A stretch of 64,000 nt of DNA from Pseudohoeflea sp964511625 (GCA_964511625.1 CAZEJG010000002.1:124001-188000); one strand, 5' to 3'; shown: positions 1 to 8,015, counted from the stretch's first letter. Numbers and translations are program-made. The notes: a model not told the origin generated them from the sequence alone.

Positions 1-942
1 GCCGGGGCCGCTGTTCTCGAGGACCTCCACATCCGAGCCGACCTGGCGCTCTACGACGCCAAACGCCGCGACAAGAACCGCTGGTCGCTGTTCGTCGAAT
101 CCATGGACGAGAAATACTCGGCCCGACAGAAGCTCAAGGTCGATCTGCGCGAAGCCATCGTCAACGGGACGATCGGCGTGGCCTACCAGCCGATGTTCCT
201 GCCCGACGGCACCCGCATCGCCGGTGCCGAAGCCCTGTCGCGCTGGCGGCATCCGGAGCTCGGCCCGATCTCGCCGGCCGTCTATATTCCGCTCGCGGAG
301 GAAATGGGGATCGTCAACGAACTGACGCGCTGCATGATCAATCGCGCGGTGGAGGACTGTGCCGCATGGCGCGAGGACCTCTTCGTCTCGGTCAACCTGT
401 CCGCGCATGATCTGGCGAATACGGAGATCGTCCGTGTGGTCGACGAAGCGCTGGCGCGACACAACGTGCCGGCGGACCGGCTTCACCTCGAAATTACCGA
501 AAGCGCTCTCGTCGACGACCCGAATTCGGTGCGCCGGATCCTCGAAACCTTCCGGTCGCGGGGCATAACGATTGCCATCGACGATTTCGGAACGGGCTAT
601 TCGAGCCTGAGCTATCTCGACATCCTGCCCCTCAACAAGGTCAAGATCGATCGCGCCTTCGTCGCCAACATTACCGAGGACGCGCGCAAGCTCAAACTCC
701 TGCGCGGCATCGTCAATCTCTCCAGGGAGCTTGGCCTGTCGATCGTCATCGAGGGCGTGGAAACCGAGGAGCAGTTGCAGGTCATCCTGGAAAACGACTG
801 TGCCGACCTGATACAGGGCTTCATCTTCGGCGCTCCGATGCCCGCAGCCGCCTTCCAGGATCTCGCCGAACGCATGGCGAAATCCGTTTCCGAGGGCGAC
901 GCTAAGCCGGTTCGCAAGTCGCAGCGCCCCGCAAGCCGCTAA
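1..942 (+). CDS. GGDEF-EAL diguanylate cyclase/phosphodiesterase, 5' truncated by window edge
   Basis: The reading frame is open from base 1, so the gene starts before the window. The first residues (ADLALYDAKRRDKNRW) look like the end of a GGDEF domain. An ATG at 103 is only an internal methionine. Counting from it, an EAL cyclic-di-GMP phosphodiesterase domain follows: EALSRW near residue 43, NLSAHDL near 98, EITES near 130, DDFGTGYSSL near 160, KIDRAFV near 181, EGVET near 217 and QGF near 238. These are the metal- and substrate-binding positions of active EAL enzymes, so hydrolysis of c-di-GMP to pGpG is likely. Whether the GGDEF half is active, and what sensor precedes it, cannot be seen. 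It stands alone, with a gap before the next gene. Confidence 0.93.
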   Translation, partial: AGAAVLEDLHIRADLALYDAKRRDKNRWSLFVESMDEKYSARQKLKVDLREAIVNGTIGVAYQPMFLPDGTRIAGAEALSRWRHPELGPISPAVYIPLAEEMGIVNELTRCMINRAVEDCAAWREDLFVSVNLSAHDLANTEIVRVVDEALARHNVPADRLHLEITESALVDDPNSVRRILETFRSRGITIAIDDFGTGYSSLSYLDILPLNKVKIDRAFVANITEDARKLKLLRGIVNLSRELGLSIVIEGVETEEQLQVILENDCADLIQGFIFGAPMPAAAFQDLAERMAKSVSEGDAKPVRKSQRPASR

Positions 943-979
943 GCGAGCGAAAACATTTCCTCAAATCTTGCCGGTACTA

Positions 980-1008
980 TTTAGGGTTATTGGCTCAAAA
1001 CCCCTAAA
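980..1008. terminator. Inverted repeat after the EAL gene, possible weak terminator
   Basis: The arms TTTAGGGTT and AACCCCTAAA pair with one bulged C around a loop of about 12 bases. No clear T tract follows, so termination is only a possibility. The repeat lies 38 bases after the EAL stop codon. Confidence 0.3.
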
Positions 1009-1057
1009 ATGCGGCCGTTTCCGTTAACCACGTTGTCAAATGTGAGGTCTCGCCTCG

Positions 1058-1078
1058 CTGTTAGGCATTGCTTAACAG
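1058..1078. promoter_or_regulatory. 21-bp near-perfect palindrome upstream of the FeeM-like gene
   Basis: The half-sites CTGTTAgGCA and TGCtTAACAG surround a central T. Nine of ten base pairs of the dyad match. It ends 48 bases before the ATG of the acyltransferase gene, where a repressor or activator of that gene could bind. The binding protein is not known; the CTG...CAG ends recall LuxR-type boxes, but the total length and odd centre differ from the usual ones. Confidence 0.5.
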
Positions 1079-1126
1079 AGAGTTAAAGTTAAACTTTTAT
1101 CCAATGGTTTTCCTTTGGGGGCGAGT

Positions 1127-1861
1127 ATGCGGGTCGAACAAAAAGGAACGTCGGGTTTCGTCAATCGGATGATGCGGTTGCTCGAGAATGTCGAATACCG
1201 ACGGGTTGAAACGAGCGAGGATCTCGAGGCTGTGGCCCGGATCCGTTACAAGGCGTATGACCCTATCGGCATGGCGCCGAAGACGGGGAATGTCCTCATC
1301 GACGAGGAGGACTTTGCGCCCAATGCCCACGTGATCGGCATCTACTACGAGGAAAACCTCGTCTCGACGATCCGTATCCACCACGTCACGCAGAAGCATC
1401 CGACCGGAATGGCGATGACCTATTTCCGGGACGTGATGGAGCCGCTTCTCGATGCCGGACGGACCTTCATCGATCCGGTGCGCTTCGCCGCCGATCCTCA
1501 GGCCGTCCGCGAATTGCCCGGCATCCCCTATCTGACGTTGCGCGTGGCGACGATGGCGACCGACTTCTTCGATGCCGACTATTGCCTTTCGGTGGTCAAG
1601 CCGAACCACACGGCCTTCTACACGCGGGTCTTCAATTCGAAGCCGCTGATCGAGCCGCGCCACATCATGCCCTACGACATCACCGTCGGGCTCTACGGTT
1701 CCGATGCGCGGGTGGAACTGCAGGGAATTTATCGCCGCTTCCCGTTCTTCAATTCGGAAGCCTTCGAGCGCCGGATGATGTTCGCCCCGGCGTCCAGCAT
1801 CGGTGCGCCGGTTCTGACCGTGCGTCCGACGGCGCGTTACGCCCAGGCACGCGTCCACTGA
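1127..1861 (+). CDS. FeeM-like N-acyl amino acid synthase (GNAT fold)
   Basis: This 244-residue protein looks like the N-acyl amino acid synthase/FeeM family, relatives of LuxI autoinducer synthases that move a fatty acyl group from acyl carrier protein to an amino acid. Visible signs are the early IRYKAYDPIG segment (about 39-48), where LuxI and FeeM proteins carry the R...Y/F.. acceptor region, the core VSTIRIHHV strand and the PDIT-like C-terminal half. I chose the ATG at 1127; a TTG four codons upstream is possible. It is monocistronic, has a 21-bp palindrome upstream and a terminator downstream. The product has not been shown for close relatives, so the substrate is open. The family call rests on overall pattern, not on an alignment. 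Confidence 0.65.
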   Translation: MRVEQKGTSGFVNRMMRLLENVEYRRVETSEDLEAVARIRYKAYDPIGMAPKTGNVLIDEEDFAPNAHVIGIYYEENLVSTIRIHHVTQKHPTGMAMTYFRDVMEPLLDAGRTFIDPVRFAADPQAVRELPGIPYLTLRVATMATDFFDADYCLSVVKPNHTAFYTRVFNSKPLIEPRHIMPYDITVGLYGSDARVELQGIYRRFPFFNSEAFERRMMFAPASSIGAPVLTVRPTARYAQARVH

Positions 1862-2132
1862 TCAAAGCGACAGTCTAAAAAGGGGCGGGGGGCTACGTTG
1901 CTCCCGCCTTTTCTTTGCCTCGAGAGCGCTGGCGTGAATGATCGCGGCCGCAGCTACGTCGCGTATCAGCAGCAAATTCAATGTCTTCCGGGCATCGCAG
2001 GGCGGAACCGATGCCGCTCAACTGCGGCGTTCGGCCCTGTGAGTTGGTGCGCGGGAGGCCGCGTGATTCCTTGCGCAACCGCAGACCATTGTGTAATCGG
2101 TCTAGTCGAAGAGAAATTCGAGGGAGTTCACC
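1862..2132. other. Intergenic region before subunit IV gene; one weak promoter candidate
   Basis: After the terminator, 217 bases show no convincing coding sequence. A possible sigma-70 promoter is TTGCGC (2071-2076), 17 bases, then TAATCG (2094-2099), about 34 bases before the subunit IV ATG. It is a poor match to consensus. A GAGGGAG ribosome binding site follows at about 2119. Confidence 0.35.
1877..1915 (+). terminator. Rho-independent terminator after the FeeM-like gene
   Basis: GGCGGG (1884-1889) pairs with CCCGCC (1903-1908), followed by TTTTCTTT. An A-rich stretch precedes the stem. It begins 16 bases after the stop codon. Confidence 0.6.
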
Positions 2133-2357
2133 ATGGCGGAACATGTCGAGGGCGCGGCCGAAGTCGGTGCCGAGATGGATTACAACGAGCATGAGAAGAC
2201 CTATTCCATGTTCATGGCAGGCGCCAAATACGGAACGCTTCATGTCGTCACGCTGCTGATAGCGATGGCGTTCTTCTTTTTCACAGCCGCCGGTTTCTTC
2301 TCGAGCCTGATCCTTTTCGTGCTCCTGAGTGCGATCGGCGTCTACATCCTGCGCTAG
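2133..2357 (+). CDS. aa3-type cytochrome c oxidase subunit IV (bacterial small subunit)
   Basis: A 74-residue protein with a charged N-terminal head (about 1-33) and a hydrophobic hairpin or long membrane segment (about 36-72), rich in F, L and A. It matches the bacterial CoxIV family: a soluble head carrying HEKTYSMFM and a single membrane region. The family is a small accessory subunit of aa3 oxidase in the inner membrane. In many Hyphomicrobiales this gene lies directly before pntAA, as here, away from the core cta genes. GAGGGAG precedes the ATG at a normal distance. A strong hairpin separates it from pntAA, so the two may be transcribed together but expressed at different levels. Confidence 0.8.
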   Translation: MAEHVEGAAEVGAEMDYNEHEKTYSMFMAGAKYGTLHVVTLLIAMAFFFFTAAGFFSSLILFVLLSAIGVYILR

Positions 2358-2367
2358 AATGAATTTG

Positions 2368-2404
2368 CGGCCGGCCGGGCATGGTTCGACATGCCGGCCG
2401 GCCG
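2368..2404 (+). other. Strong intercistronic hairpin between subunit IV gene and pntAA
   Basis: The arm at 2368-2383 pairs with 2390-2404 (CATGCC then GGCCGGCCG) with one bulged G and a six-base loop. No T tract follows, so it may be an attenuator, an mRNA stability element or a leaky terminator. The in-frame ATG at 2381 sits inside this stem and is therefore a poor start for pntAA. Confidence 0.6.
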
Positions 2405-2431
2405 ATTTGTATCCGAGGAAGGGAGGGGTTC

Positions 2432-3583
2432 TTGGCAGTCATCATATTTGTGGGCAAGGAGAAGGACGCGGCTGAAACGCGCGTCGCAGCTTCGCCCGAA
2501 ACGGTCAAGAAACTGACCTCCATGGGATGCGAGGTGACGGTCGAGCAAGGCGCTGGCGCCGGCTCGCGCATCCTCGACAGCGATTTCGAAGCCGCCGGTG
2601 CGAAGATCGTCAAGGCCGCCGACGCCAAAAAGGCCGACGTGGTGCTGCGCGTGCGCCGCCCCTCGGCCGCCGAGGCCAAGGCGATGAAGTCGGGCGCCAT
2701 CCTGCTCACGCAGATGGATCCCTACGGCAATGTCGAGGCGCTCAAGCCTTTCGCTGATGCCGGCGTGACGTCCTTCGCAATGGAATTGATGCCGCGCATC
2801 ACCCGCGCGCAGTCGATGGACGTGCTTTCGTCCCAGGCCAACCTCGCCGGCTATCAGGCCGTCATCGAGGCGGCCGCAGCGTTCGCGCGCGCCTTCCCGA
2901 TGATGATGACGGCCGCGGGCACGGTTCCTGCCGCCAAGGCCTTCGTCATGGGCGCGGGTGTCGCCGGTCTTCAGGCGATCGCCACCGCGCGCCGTCTGGG
3001 TGCTGCGGTCTCGGCCACCGACGTCCGTCCCGCTGCCAAGGAACAGGTCGCCTCGCTCGGCGCCAAGTTCATCGCCGTCGAGGACGACGAGTTCAAGGCG
3101 GCCGAAACGGCCGGCGGATACGCCAAGGAAATGTCGAAGGAATACCAGGCCAAGCAGGCGGCGCTGGTGGCCGAACACATTTCCAAGCAGGACATCGTGG
3201 TCACGACCGCGCTGATCCCGGGTCGTCCGGCGCCGAAGCTGATCTCGGCCGACATGCTGAAATCGATGCGTGAAGGCTCGGTGGTCGTCGACCTCGCGGT
3301 CGAGCGCGGAGGAAACGTCGAGGGTTCGGTGATGGGCGAAGCCGCCAAGGTCGCCGGCGTGACGGTCATCGGTTATCCGAACCTCGCCGGCCGCATCCCG
3401 GCCAGCGCCTCGCTGCTTTATGCCAAGAACCTGCTGACCTTCCTGCAGACCATGATCGACAAGGACAGCCAGGACGTCCGGGTCAATCTCGAAGACGAAC
3501 TCGTCAAGGCCACGGCGCTTACCCACGGTGGCAAGCTGATCCATCCGGGCTTCGGCGGTGAAACCGAAAAGGGAGCTGAATGA
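2432..3583 (+). CDS. pntAA: NAD(P)+ transhydrogenase subunit alpha, part 1 (domain I)
   Basis: Soluble NAD(H)-binding domain I of the proton-translocating transhydrogenase, which drives NADH + NADP+ to NAD+ + NADPH with the proton-motive force. The Rossmann motif GAGVAGLQAIATARRLGA is visible around residue 173, after an alanine-dehydrogenase-like first half (ETRVAASPETV near 14). I start at TTG 2432 because GGAAGGGAGGGG lies just upstream and the protein then begins MAVIIFVGKEKDAAETR, the family N-terminus; length is 383 residues, normal for the split form. The ATG at 2381 would add 17 unrelated residues encoded by a hairpin. Its end overlaps pntAB by four bases (ATGA). Confidence 0.95.
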   Translation: MAVIIFVGKEKDAAETRVAASPETVKKLTSMGCEVTVEQGAGAGSRILDSDFEAAGAKIVKAADAKKADVVLRVRRPSAAEAKAMKSGAILLTQMDPYGNVEALKPFADAGVTSFAMELMPRITRAQSMDVLSSQANLAGYQAVIEAAAAFARAFPMMMTAAGTVPAAKAFVMGAGVAGLQAIATARRLGAAVSATDVRPAAKEQVASLGAKFIAVEDDEFKAAETAGGYAKEMSKEYQAKQAALVAEHISKQDIVVTTALIPGRPAPKLISADMLKSMREGSVVVDLAVERGGNVEGSVMGEAAKVAGVTVIGYPNLAGRIPASASLLYAKNLLTFLQTMIDKDSQDVRVNLEDELVKATALTHGGKLIHPGFGGETEKGAE

Positions 3584-3999
3584 TGGCCGGTTCCGCACTC
3601 GACAACGCACTCGAGCAGCTCAACAACGCGGTCGATGCCGTCAATTCGGCGGTGGCGTCCCAGGAGATGGCCGATGTCGCCGGGGCCGCGGCCCATGCGG
3701 CGACCGGTGGAGCGATCGATCCCTTCATCTTCCGTCTGGCGATCTTCGTTCTGGCGATCTTCGTCGGCTACTATGTCGTCTGGTCGGTGACGCCGGCGCT
3801 GCACACGCCGCTGATGGCGGTGACCAACGCGATCTCCTCGGTGATCGTGGTCGGCGCGCTGCTCGCCGTCGGCGCCTCGCTTTCAGGCTTCGCGTCGGGC
3901 TTCGGCTTCGTGGCGCTGATTCTGGCCTCGGTGAACATCTTCGGTGGCTTCCTCGTCACCCAGCGGATGCTTGCCATGTACAAGAAAAAAGAGAAGTGA
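3580..3999 (+). CDS. pntAB: NAD(P)+ transhydrogenase subunit alpha, part 2 (membrane segment)
   Basis: A 139-residue membrane protein that supplies the N-terminal helices of the proton channel. Residues 1-45 are a polar, Ala/Asn-rich head. Three hydrophobic segments follow, at about 51-71, 80-98 and 100-122. The split of PntA into two polypeptides is usual in alphaproteobacteria. Start is ATG 3580 (ATGATG), overlapping the pntAA stop; the second ATG at 3583 is equally possible. pntB follows after 10 bases, so all three genes are one operon. Confidence 0.93.
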   Translation: MMAGSALDNALEQLNNAVDAVNSAVASQEMADVAGAAAHAATGGAIDPFIFRLAIFVLAIFVGYYVVWSVTPALHTPLMAVTNAISSVIVVGALLAVGASLSGFASGFGFVALILASVNIFGGFLVTQRMLAMYKKKEK

Positions 4000-4009
4000 G
4001 GGCGAGCTG

Positions 4010-5407
4010 ATGTCAGAGAATTTCGCGGCTTTCGCCTATCTCGTTTCCGGGGTTCTGTTCATCATGGCCCTTCGCGGCCTGTCGCATCCGACCACCAGCC
4101 GTCAGGGCAACCTGTACGGCATGATCGGCATGGGCATCGCCATCGTGACCACGCTGCTGCTCGCCAAGCCGTCCTTCGGCGCACTGGCGCTGATCGTGCT
4201 CGGCATCGCCATCGGCGGCGGCGCCGGCGCCATCGTCGCGCGGCGCATCGCCATGACCTCGATGCCGCAGCTCGTCGCAGGCTTCCATTCGCTCGTCGGC
4301 CTTGCCGCCGTGCTGGTGGCCGCGGCAGCCCTTTATGCGCCGCATGCGTTCGGCATCGGCGAGCCCGGCCAGATCCACGGCCAGGCGCTCGTGGAGATGT
4401 CGCTCGGCGTCGCCATCGGCGCGATCACCTTCACCGGCTCCATCATCGCCTTCCTGAAACTCGACGGTCGCATGTCCGGAAAGCCGATCATGTTGCCGAT
4501 GCGCCATGTGGTGAATGCCGCCCTCTTGATCGGCGTCGTCGTACTGATCGGGATCCTGGTCGGCACCGAGAGCCATTTCGTCTTCTGGCTGATCGTCATC
4601 CTGTCGCTGCTCCTGGGTGTTCTACTGATCATCCCGATCGGCGGCGCCGACATGCCTGTGGTCGTCTCGATGCTCAACTCGTATTCGGGTTGGGCGGCGG
4701 CCGGTATCGGCTTCACGCTCGGCAACCTCGCGCTGATCATCACCGGCGCGCTGGTCGGCTCCTCGGGTGCGATCCTGAGCTACATCATGTGCAAGGGCAT
4801 GAACCGCTCCTTCATATCGGTCATTCTCGGCGGCTTCGGCGGCGAGCAGGCCGCGGGTCAGGCCGACGACATCGACCGCACGGTCAAGCAGGGCTCGGCG
4901 GAAGATGCCGCCTATCTGATGGCCAACGCCTCGAAAGTCATCATCGTGCCGGGTTACGGCATGGCGGTGGCCCAGGCCCAGCACGCGCTGCGCGAACTGG
5001 CCGACAAGCTCAAGGCTAACGACGTCGAGGTGAAATACGCCATTCACCCGGTCGCCGGCCGCATGCCCGGCCACATGAACGTGCTGCTCGCCGAGGCCAA
5101 CGTGCCCTATGACGAGGTCTTCGAACTCGAGGACATCAACTCGGAATTCGCACAGGCCGACGTCGCCTACGTGATCGGCGCCAACGACGTGACCAACCCG
5201 GCGGCGCGCGACGATCCGTCCTCGCCGATCTACGGCATGCCGATCCTCGATGTCGACAAGGCCAAGACCTGCCTGTTCGTCAAGCGCTCGCTCGGCTCCG
5301 GCTATGCCGGCATCGACAACACGCTGTTCTACAAGGACGGCACGATGATGCTGCTCGGCGATGCCAAGAAGATGACCGAGGACATCGTCAAGGCCATGGA
5401 TCACTGA
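4010..5407 (+). CDS. pntB: NAD(P)+ transhydrogenase subunit beta
   Basis: A 465-residue protein with two parts: eight or nine membrane helices (about 1-265) forming the rest of the proton channel, then soluble domain III that binds NADP(H). Domain III shows IIVPGYGMAVAQAQHA (about 315) and the YAIHPVAGRMPGHMNVLL stretch, both diagnostic. I start at ATG 4010 (MSENFAAFAYLVSG), 10 bases after pntAB; an upstream in-frame start would lie inside pntAB. A textbook terminator follows 23 bases after the stop. The enzyme would feed NADPH to biosynthesis, including pigment and carotenoid reductive steps. Confidence 0.96.
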   Translation: MSENFAAFAYLVSGVLFIMALRGLSHPTTSRQGNLYGMIGMGIAIVTTLLLAKPSFGALALIVLGIAIGGGAGAIVARRIAMTSMPQLVAGFHSLVGLAAVLVAAAALYAPHAFGIGEPGQIHGQALVEMSLGVAIGAITFTGSIIAFLKLDGRMSGKPIMLPMRHVVNAALLIGVVVLIGILVGTESHFVFWLIVILSLLLGVLLIIPIGGADMPVVVSMLNSYSGWAAAGIGFTLGNLALIITGALVGSSGAILSYIMCKGMNRSFISVILGGFGGEQAAGQADDIDRTVKQGSAEDAAYLMANASKVIIVPGYGMAVAQAQHALRELADKLKANDVEVKYAIHPVAGRMPGHMNVLLAEANVPYDEVFELEDINSEFAQADVAYVIGANDVTNPAARDDPSSPIYGMPILDVDKAKTCLFVKRSLGSGYAGIDNTLFYKDGTMMLLGDAKKMTEDIVKAMDH

Positions 5408-5430
5408 TCCTGAAACCTGTCAGCAATCGA

Positions 5431-5455
5431 AGGCCGCGAGCGATCGCGGCCTTTT
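5431..5455 (+). terminator. Rho-independent terminator of the pnt operon
   Basis: AGGCCGCGA (5431-5439), loop GCGA, TCGCGGCCT (5444-5452): a perfect nine-pair stem followed by TTTT. Confidence 0.9.
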
Positions 5456-5510
5456 TCATTTTGGACGACAGGCGTATTGTTCCGGCCTCTTCTCGGCCGG
5501 ACGAAACCCG

Positions 5511-6062
5511 ATGCGAACCTTCAGTGCAGTTCACCGCTATCTCTTCGATACGGATTTCGGGATCTGCGAGATCGGCTGGGGCGACGCCGGCATCTCGGAT
5601 TTCCGGCTGCCGACCGATGATCCGGAGATGGACCGGAGCCGGATGGAGCGGCAGGCGATCGACCCGCCTGCGGTCATCATGGATGCGGTCGATGCCGTCA
5701 GGGCGTATTTTGCCGGAACGCGGACAGACTTTGCCGAGGTTGACGTCGATCTCTCGCAACTTGCCGATTTCGAACGGGACGTGCTGCTCGCCACCCGTCG
5801 GGTGGGGTGGGGCGATCTCACCTCCTATGGCGAACTGGCGCGGCAGCTGACCGGAGACGTCGGCGTTTCGCGCGCTGTCGGCCAGGCGCTTGGCCGCAAC
5901 CCGATCCCGCTGATCATTCCGTGCCATCGAGTGCTTGCGGCCGACGGGGCGATAGGCGGGTTTTCCGCGCCGGGCGGCACGGTCACCAAGCTGAAGATGC
6001 TGGAAATCGAAGGCGCGCTCGCCAAGAGCCCGGTGCTGGCGCAACGCAGTTTCGGCTTCTAG
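5511..6062 (+). CDS. ogt: Methylated-DNA--protein-cysteine methyltransferase
   Basis: A 183-residue suicide repair enzyme that takes alkyl groups from O6-alkylguanine onto its own cysteine. The active-site motif PCHRV is at 137-141 (Cys138). It is preceded by the helix-turn-helix-like segment VGWGDLTSYGELARQL (98-113) and SRAVGQALGRNPIPLIIP, which fit the DNA-binding domain of the family. There is no Ada AraC-type domain, so it is the Ogt/MGMT form. It lies after the pnt terminator, converges on the next gene with a 12-base gap and probably has its own promoter. Confidence 0.93.
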   Translation: MRTFSAVHRYLFDTDFGICEIGWGDAGISDFRLPTDDPEMDRSRMERQAIDPPAVIMDAVDAVRAYFAGTRTDFAEVDVDLSQLADFERDVLLATRRVGWGDLTSYGELARQLTGDVGVSRAVGQALGRNPIPLIIPCHRVLAADGAIGGFSAPGGTVTKLKMLEIEGALAKSPVLAQRSFGF

Positions 6063-6074
6063 GCGAGCGGTGCC

Positions 6075-6659
6075 TCAGCTTGCGGCGGTGCCCAGCTTTC
6101 CCATCTGCCTGATCCAGCTTTGCCGCGTCTCTGCGCTCGCCCCCTCGACCATGCCAAACAGTGTTTCCCGGATCGGCTTGATGCCGATGAGCGCGAGGAC
6201 GTTGCGTTCGAAGCCCCGCAGACCATGGGCGAGAAACCAGAAGCGATAGATGAAAGCCGGCATACCCATGGTGACGACGATCCGGGCGGAGCGGCCGGAC
6301 AGGGCACCCTTCGGCCAGCCGCCGTCCTTCGAATCCTCGAAGGCCACGTTCCGGTGCGCGACCTGCTCGAAGAAGGCCTTGGTGAGCGCGGGCAGGGTGC
6401 CGAGCCAGAGCGGGAAGACGAGCACGATGTGATCGGCTGCCTTGATCGTCTCGAAGGCGGACCGTAGCGTCTCGGAAACGGGGCCGGCGAATTCGGTCGC
6501 GGTCCTGAGGATCGGAAAGTCGAGCGTGGCGATGTCGATCTCGCTCACCGTGTGACCCGCATCGCGGGCGCCTTTTACATAGGCGTTCGCGAGAGCGCGG
6601 CAGAGACGGGCAGGGTCCGGATCGGGATGCCCCTGGATGACGACGATGCTGCGTGACAT
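6075..6659 (-). CDS. NAD(P)H-dependent flavodoxin-like oxidoreductase
   Basis: A 194-residue protein of the flavodoxin_2/NAD(P)H quinone oxidoreductase family (KefF/MdaB/NQO-like). It begins MSRSIVVIQGHPDPDP, the FMN phosphate-binding loop; HIVLVFPLWLGTLPALTKAF (about 86-105) is the second FMN-contact region and MGMPAFIYRF the third. It probably reduces quinones or similar compounds by two electrons with bound FMN. I chose ATG 6659 because GGAGA lies seven bases upstream; a start nine codons earlier lacks this. It is convergent with ogt and is followed upstream by 137 bases in which I see nothing. Confidence 0.85.
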   Translation of the reverse strand: MSRSIVVIQGHPDPDPARLCRALANAYVKGARDAGHTVSEIDIATLDFPILRTATEFAGPVSETLRSAFETIKAADHIVLVFPLWLGTLPALTKAFFEQVAHRNVAFEDSKDGGWPKGALSGRSARIVVTMGMPAFIYRFWFLAHGLRGFERNVLALIGIKPIRETLFGMVEGASAETRQSWIRQMGKLGTAAS

Positions 6660-6796
6660 GCGACGATCTCCGTTGAGCGATTGCACGGAACAATCATGAC
6701 GCGAAATGGCGATGTCGCCTTGATCCGCATCAACGGGCGTCGACAGTTCCGGAGACCGCGAACGGCCGGATCAGGTCGGATGTCGGGGAAAGCCGG

Positions 6797-7660
6797 TCAG
6801 CTCTTGCGCAAGCGCGACAGGCCGTCCCGCGCCGGCCCATAGTTCGGGTCGAGCTGGGCGGCGCGTGCATAGGACCGGATCGCCTTCTGCGTTTCGCCCC
6901 GGCGTTCGTAGACCAGCGCCTGATTGGCCCAGGATTCGGCCTTCTTCTGATCCAGCTGGATGGCATGGTTGAAGTCGGCGAAGGCGTTCTCGTCGTCGTT
7001 CAGAGCGACGTAGGAAATGCCGCGGCCATTGTAGGGCTCGGGTGAATCCGAGGATAGCGAGATGGCCGTCGAGAAATCCTCGATGGCGCGCGCATGGTCG
7101 CCGCGCAGCTGATAGATCAGGCCGCGATTGTGGTAGGCGCGGGGATCGGTGGTATCGAGCTGGATGGCGCGGTTGAAGTCGCGGAAGGCTTCGTCATTGC
7201 GGCCTGCCTGGCGATAGAGGTTGCCGCGGCCGATATAGGCGACGTCGTAGTTCGAATTGATCTGGAGCGCGCGGTTGTAGTCGTTGGCAGCCGCGGTCAG
7301 GTCGCCCTGGTTGCGCTCGATCAGCGCCCGGTTGGCATAGGCCTGATAGAAGCGCGGGTTGAGCTGGATCGCCTTGTTGAAGTCGTCCATTGCCCTGCGG
7401 AATTCACCGGCCCGGCCATAGGCTGCACCGCGGACATTGTAGGGCTCGGGATCGGAAGGATTGTTCCGGATCACCGAAGTCAGCGAATCGATGTTCTCCT
7501 CGCTGCCCTGGTTGCGGTCGATGCTGATCGCGGAAATCGGCGTCGAGGTCTGGCATCCGGACAGGACGAGGCAGGTTCCGGCGATCGCGGCGAAGAAGAC
7601 GCCGCGAAGCTTGCCGTTGAGATGCGACGTCGGCTCAAGTCCGGAAAATGCTGAAGTCAA
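6797..7660 (-). CDS. TPR-repeat lipoprotein
   Basis: The product has 287 residues with a lipoprotein signal (GVFFAAIAGTCLVLSGC, acylated Cys at about 36) and then at least six tetratricopeptide repeats of the form AY.NRG..Y...GD...A..DF..A..L (about 65-280). The protein should sit on the periplasmic face of a membrane and act as a protein-interaction scaffold, like NlpI-type proteins; the partner is unknown. I choose TTG 7660 (MTSAFSGLEP) because GAGGGG lies six bases upstream; the only in-frame ATG, at 7741, would start inside the rpsU terminator. A promoter must lie between that terminator and the gene. Confidence 0.82.
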   Translation of the reverse strand: MTSAFSGLEPTSHLNGKLRGVFFAAIAGTCLVLSGCQTSTPISAISIDRNQGSEENIDSLTSVIRNNPSDPEPYNVRGAAYGRAGEFRRAMDDFNKAIQLNPRFYQAYANRALIERNQGDLTAAANDYNRALQINSNYDVAYIGRGNLYRQAGRNDEAFRDFNRAIQLDTTDPRAYHNRGLIYQLRGDHARAIEDFSTAISLSSDSPEPYNGRGISYVALNDDENAFADFNHAIQLDQKKAESWANQALVYERRGETQKAIRSYARAAQLDPNYGPARDGLSRLRKS

Positions 7661-7717
7661 GATTTGCCCCTCTGACGACTGAATGCTGATCCAGGCCGCG
7701 CGCCGGATCGGAGTGCG

Positions 7718-7753
7718 GAAAAAAATAAAGGCGGCGACCAAAAGTCTCCGCCT
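7718..7753 (-). terminator. Rho-independent terminator of rpsU
   Basis: Read on the minus strand, AGGCGG (7753-7748) and GAC pair with GTC and CCGCCT (ending 7729), followed by TTTATTTTTTT. It lies 38 bases after the rpsU stop. Confidence 0.85.
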
Positions 7754-7790
7754 CCATTAACACGCCGATATCGGCAATAAAACGGCAGGA

Positions 7791-8015
7791 TCAACGACCC
7801 GGGCGACCGCCGATCAGACCTTCGCGCTGGGCGCGCTTGCGGGCCAGCTTGCGGACGCGGCGAACAGCCTCGGCCTTTTCGCGGGCGCGCTTCTGAGAGG
7901 GCTTTTCGTAGAAATCGCGCATCTTCATTTCACGGAAGATGCCTTCGCGCTGCATCTTCTTCTTGAGAGCGCGGAGCGCCTGGTCGACGTTGTTGTCGCG
8001 GACAAGTACCTGCAC
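7791..8015 (-). CDS. rpsU: 30S ribosomal protein S21
   Basis: A 74-residue, very basic protein starting MQVLVRDNNVDQALRALKKK and containing GIFREMKMRDFYEKPSQKRAREKAEA, the S21 signature. S21 binds the small ribosomal subunit near the anti-Shine-Dalgarno region and helps initiation. The C-terminal extension RKLARKRAQREG is usual in alphaproteobacteria. AAGGAACGGG precedes the ATG, and a strong terminator follows. Hyphomicrobiales often carry more than one rpsU, so this may not be the only copy. Confidence 0.96.
   Translation of the reverse strand: MQVLVRDNNVDQALRALKKKMQREGIFREMKMRDFYEKPSQKRAREKAEAVRRVRKLARKRAQREGLIGGRPGR

Noticed and set aside
1893..2259. Several 90-116 codon frames in the gap before the subunit IV gene
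   Set aside because: They overlap each other and the terminator, and their translations are Arg-rich with no family look.
2381..2383. ATG 2381 as the pntAA start
   Set aside because: It lies within a strong hairpin and adds residues that are not part of the family; TTG 2432 has the ribosome binding site.
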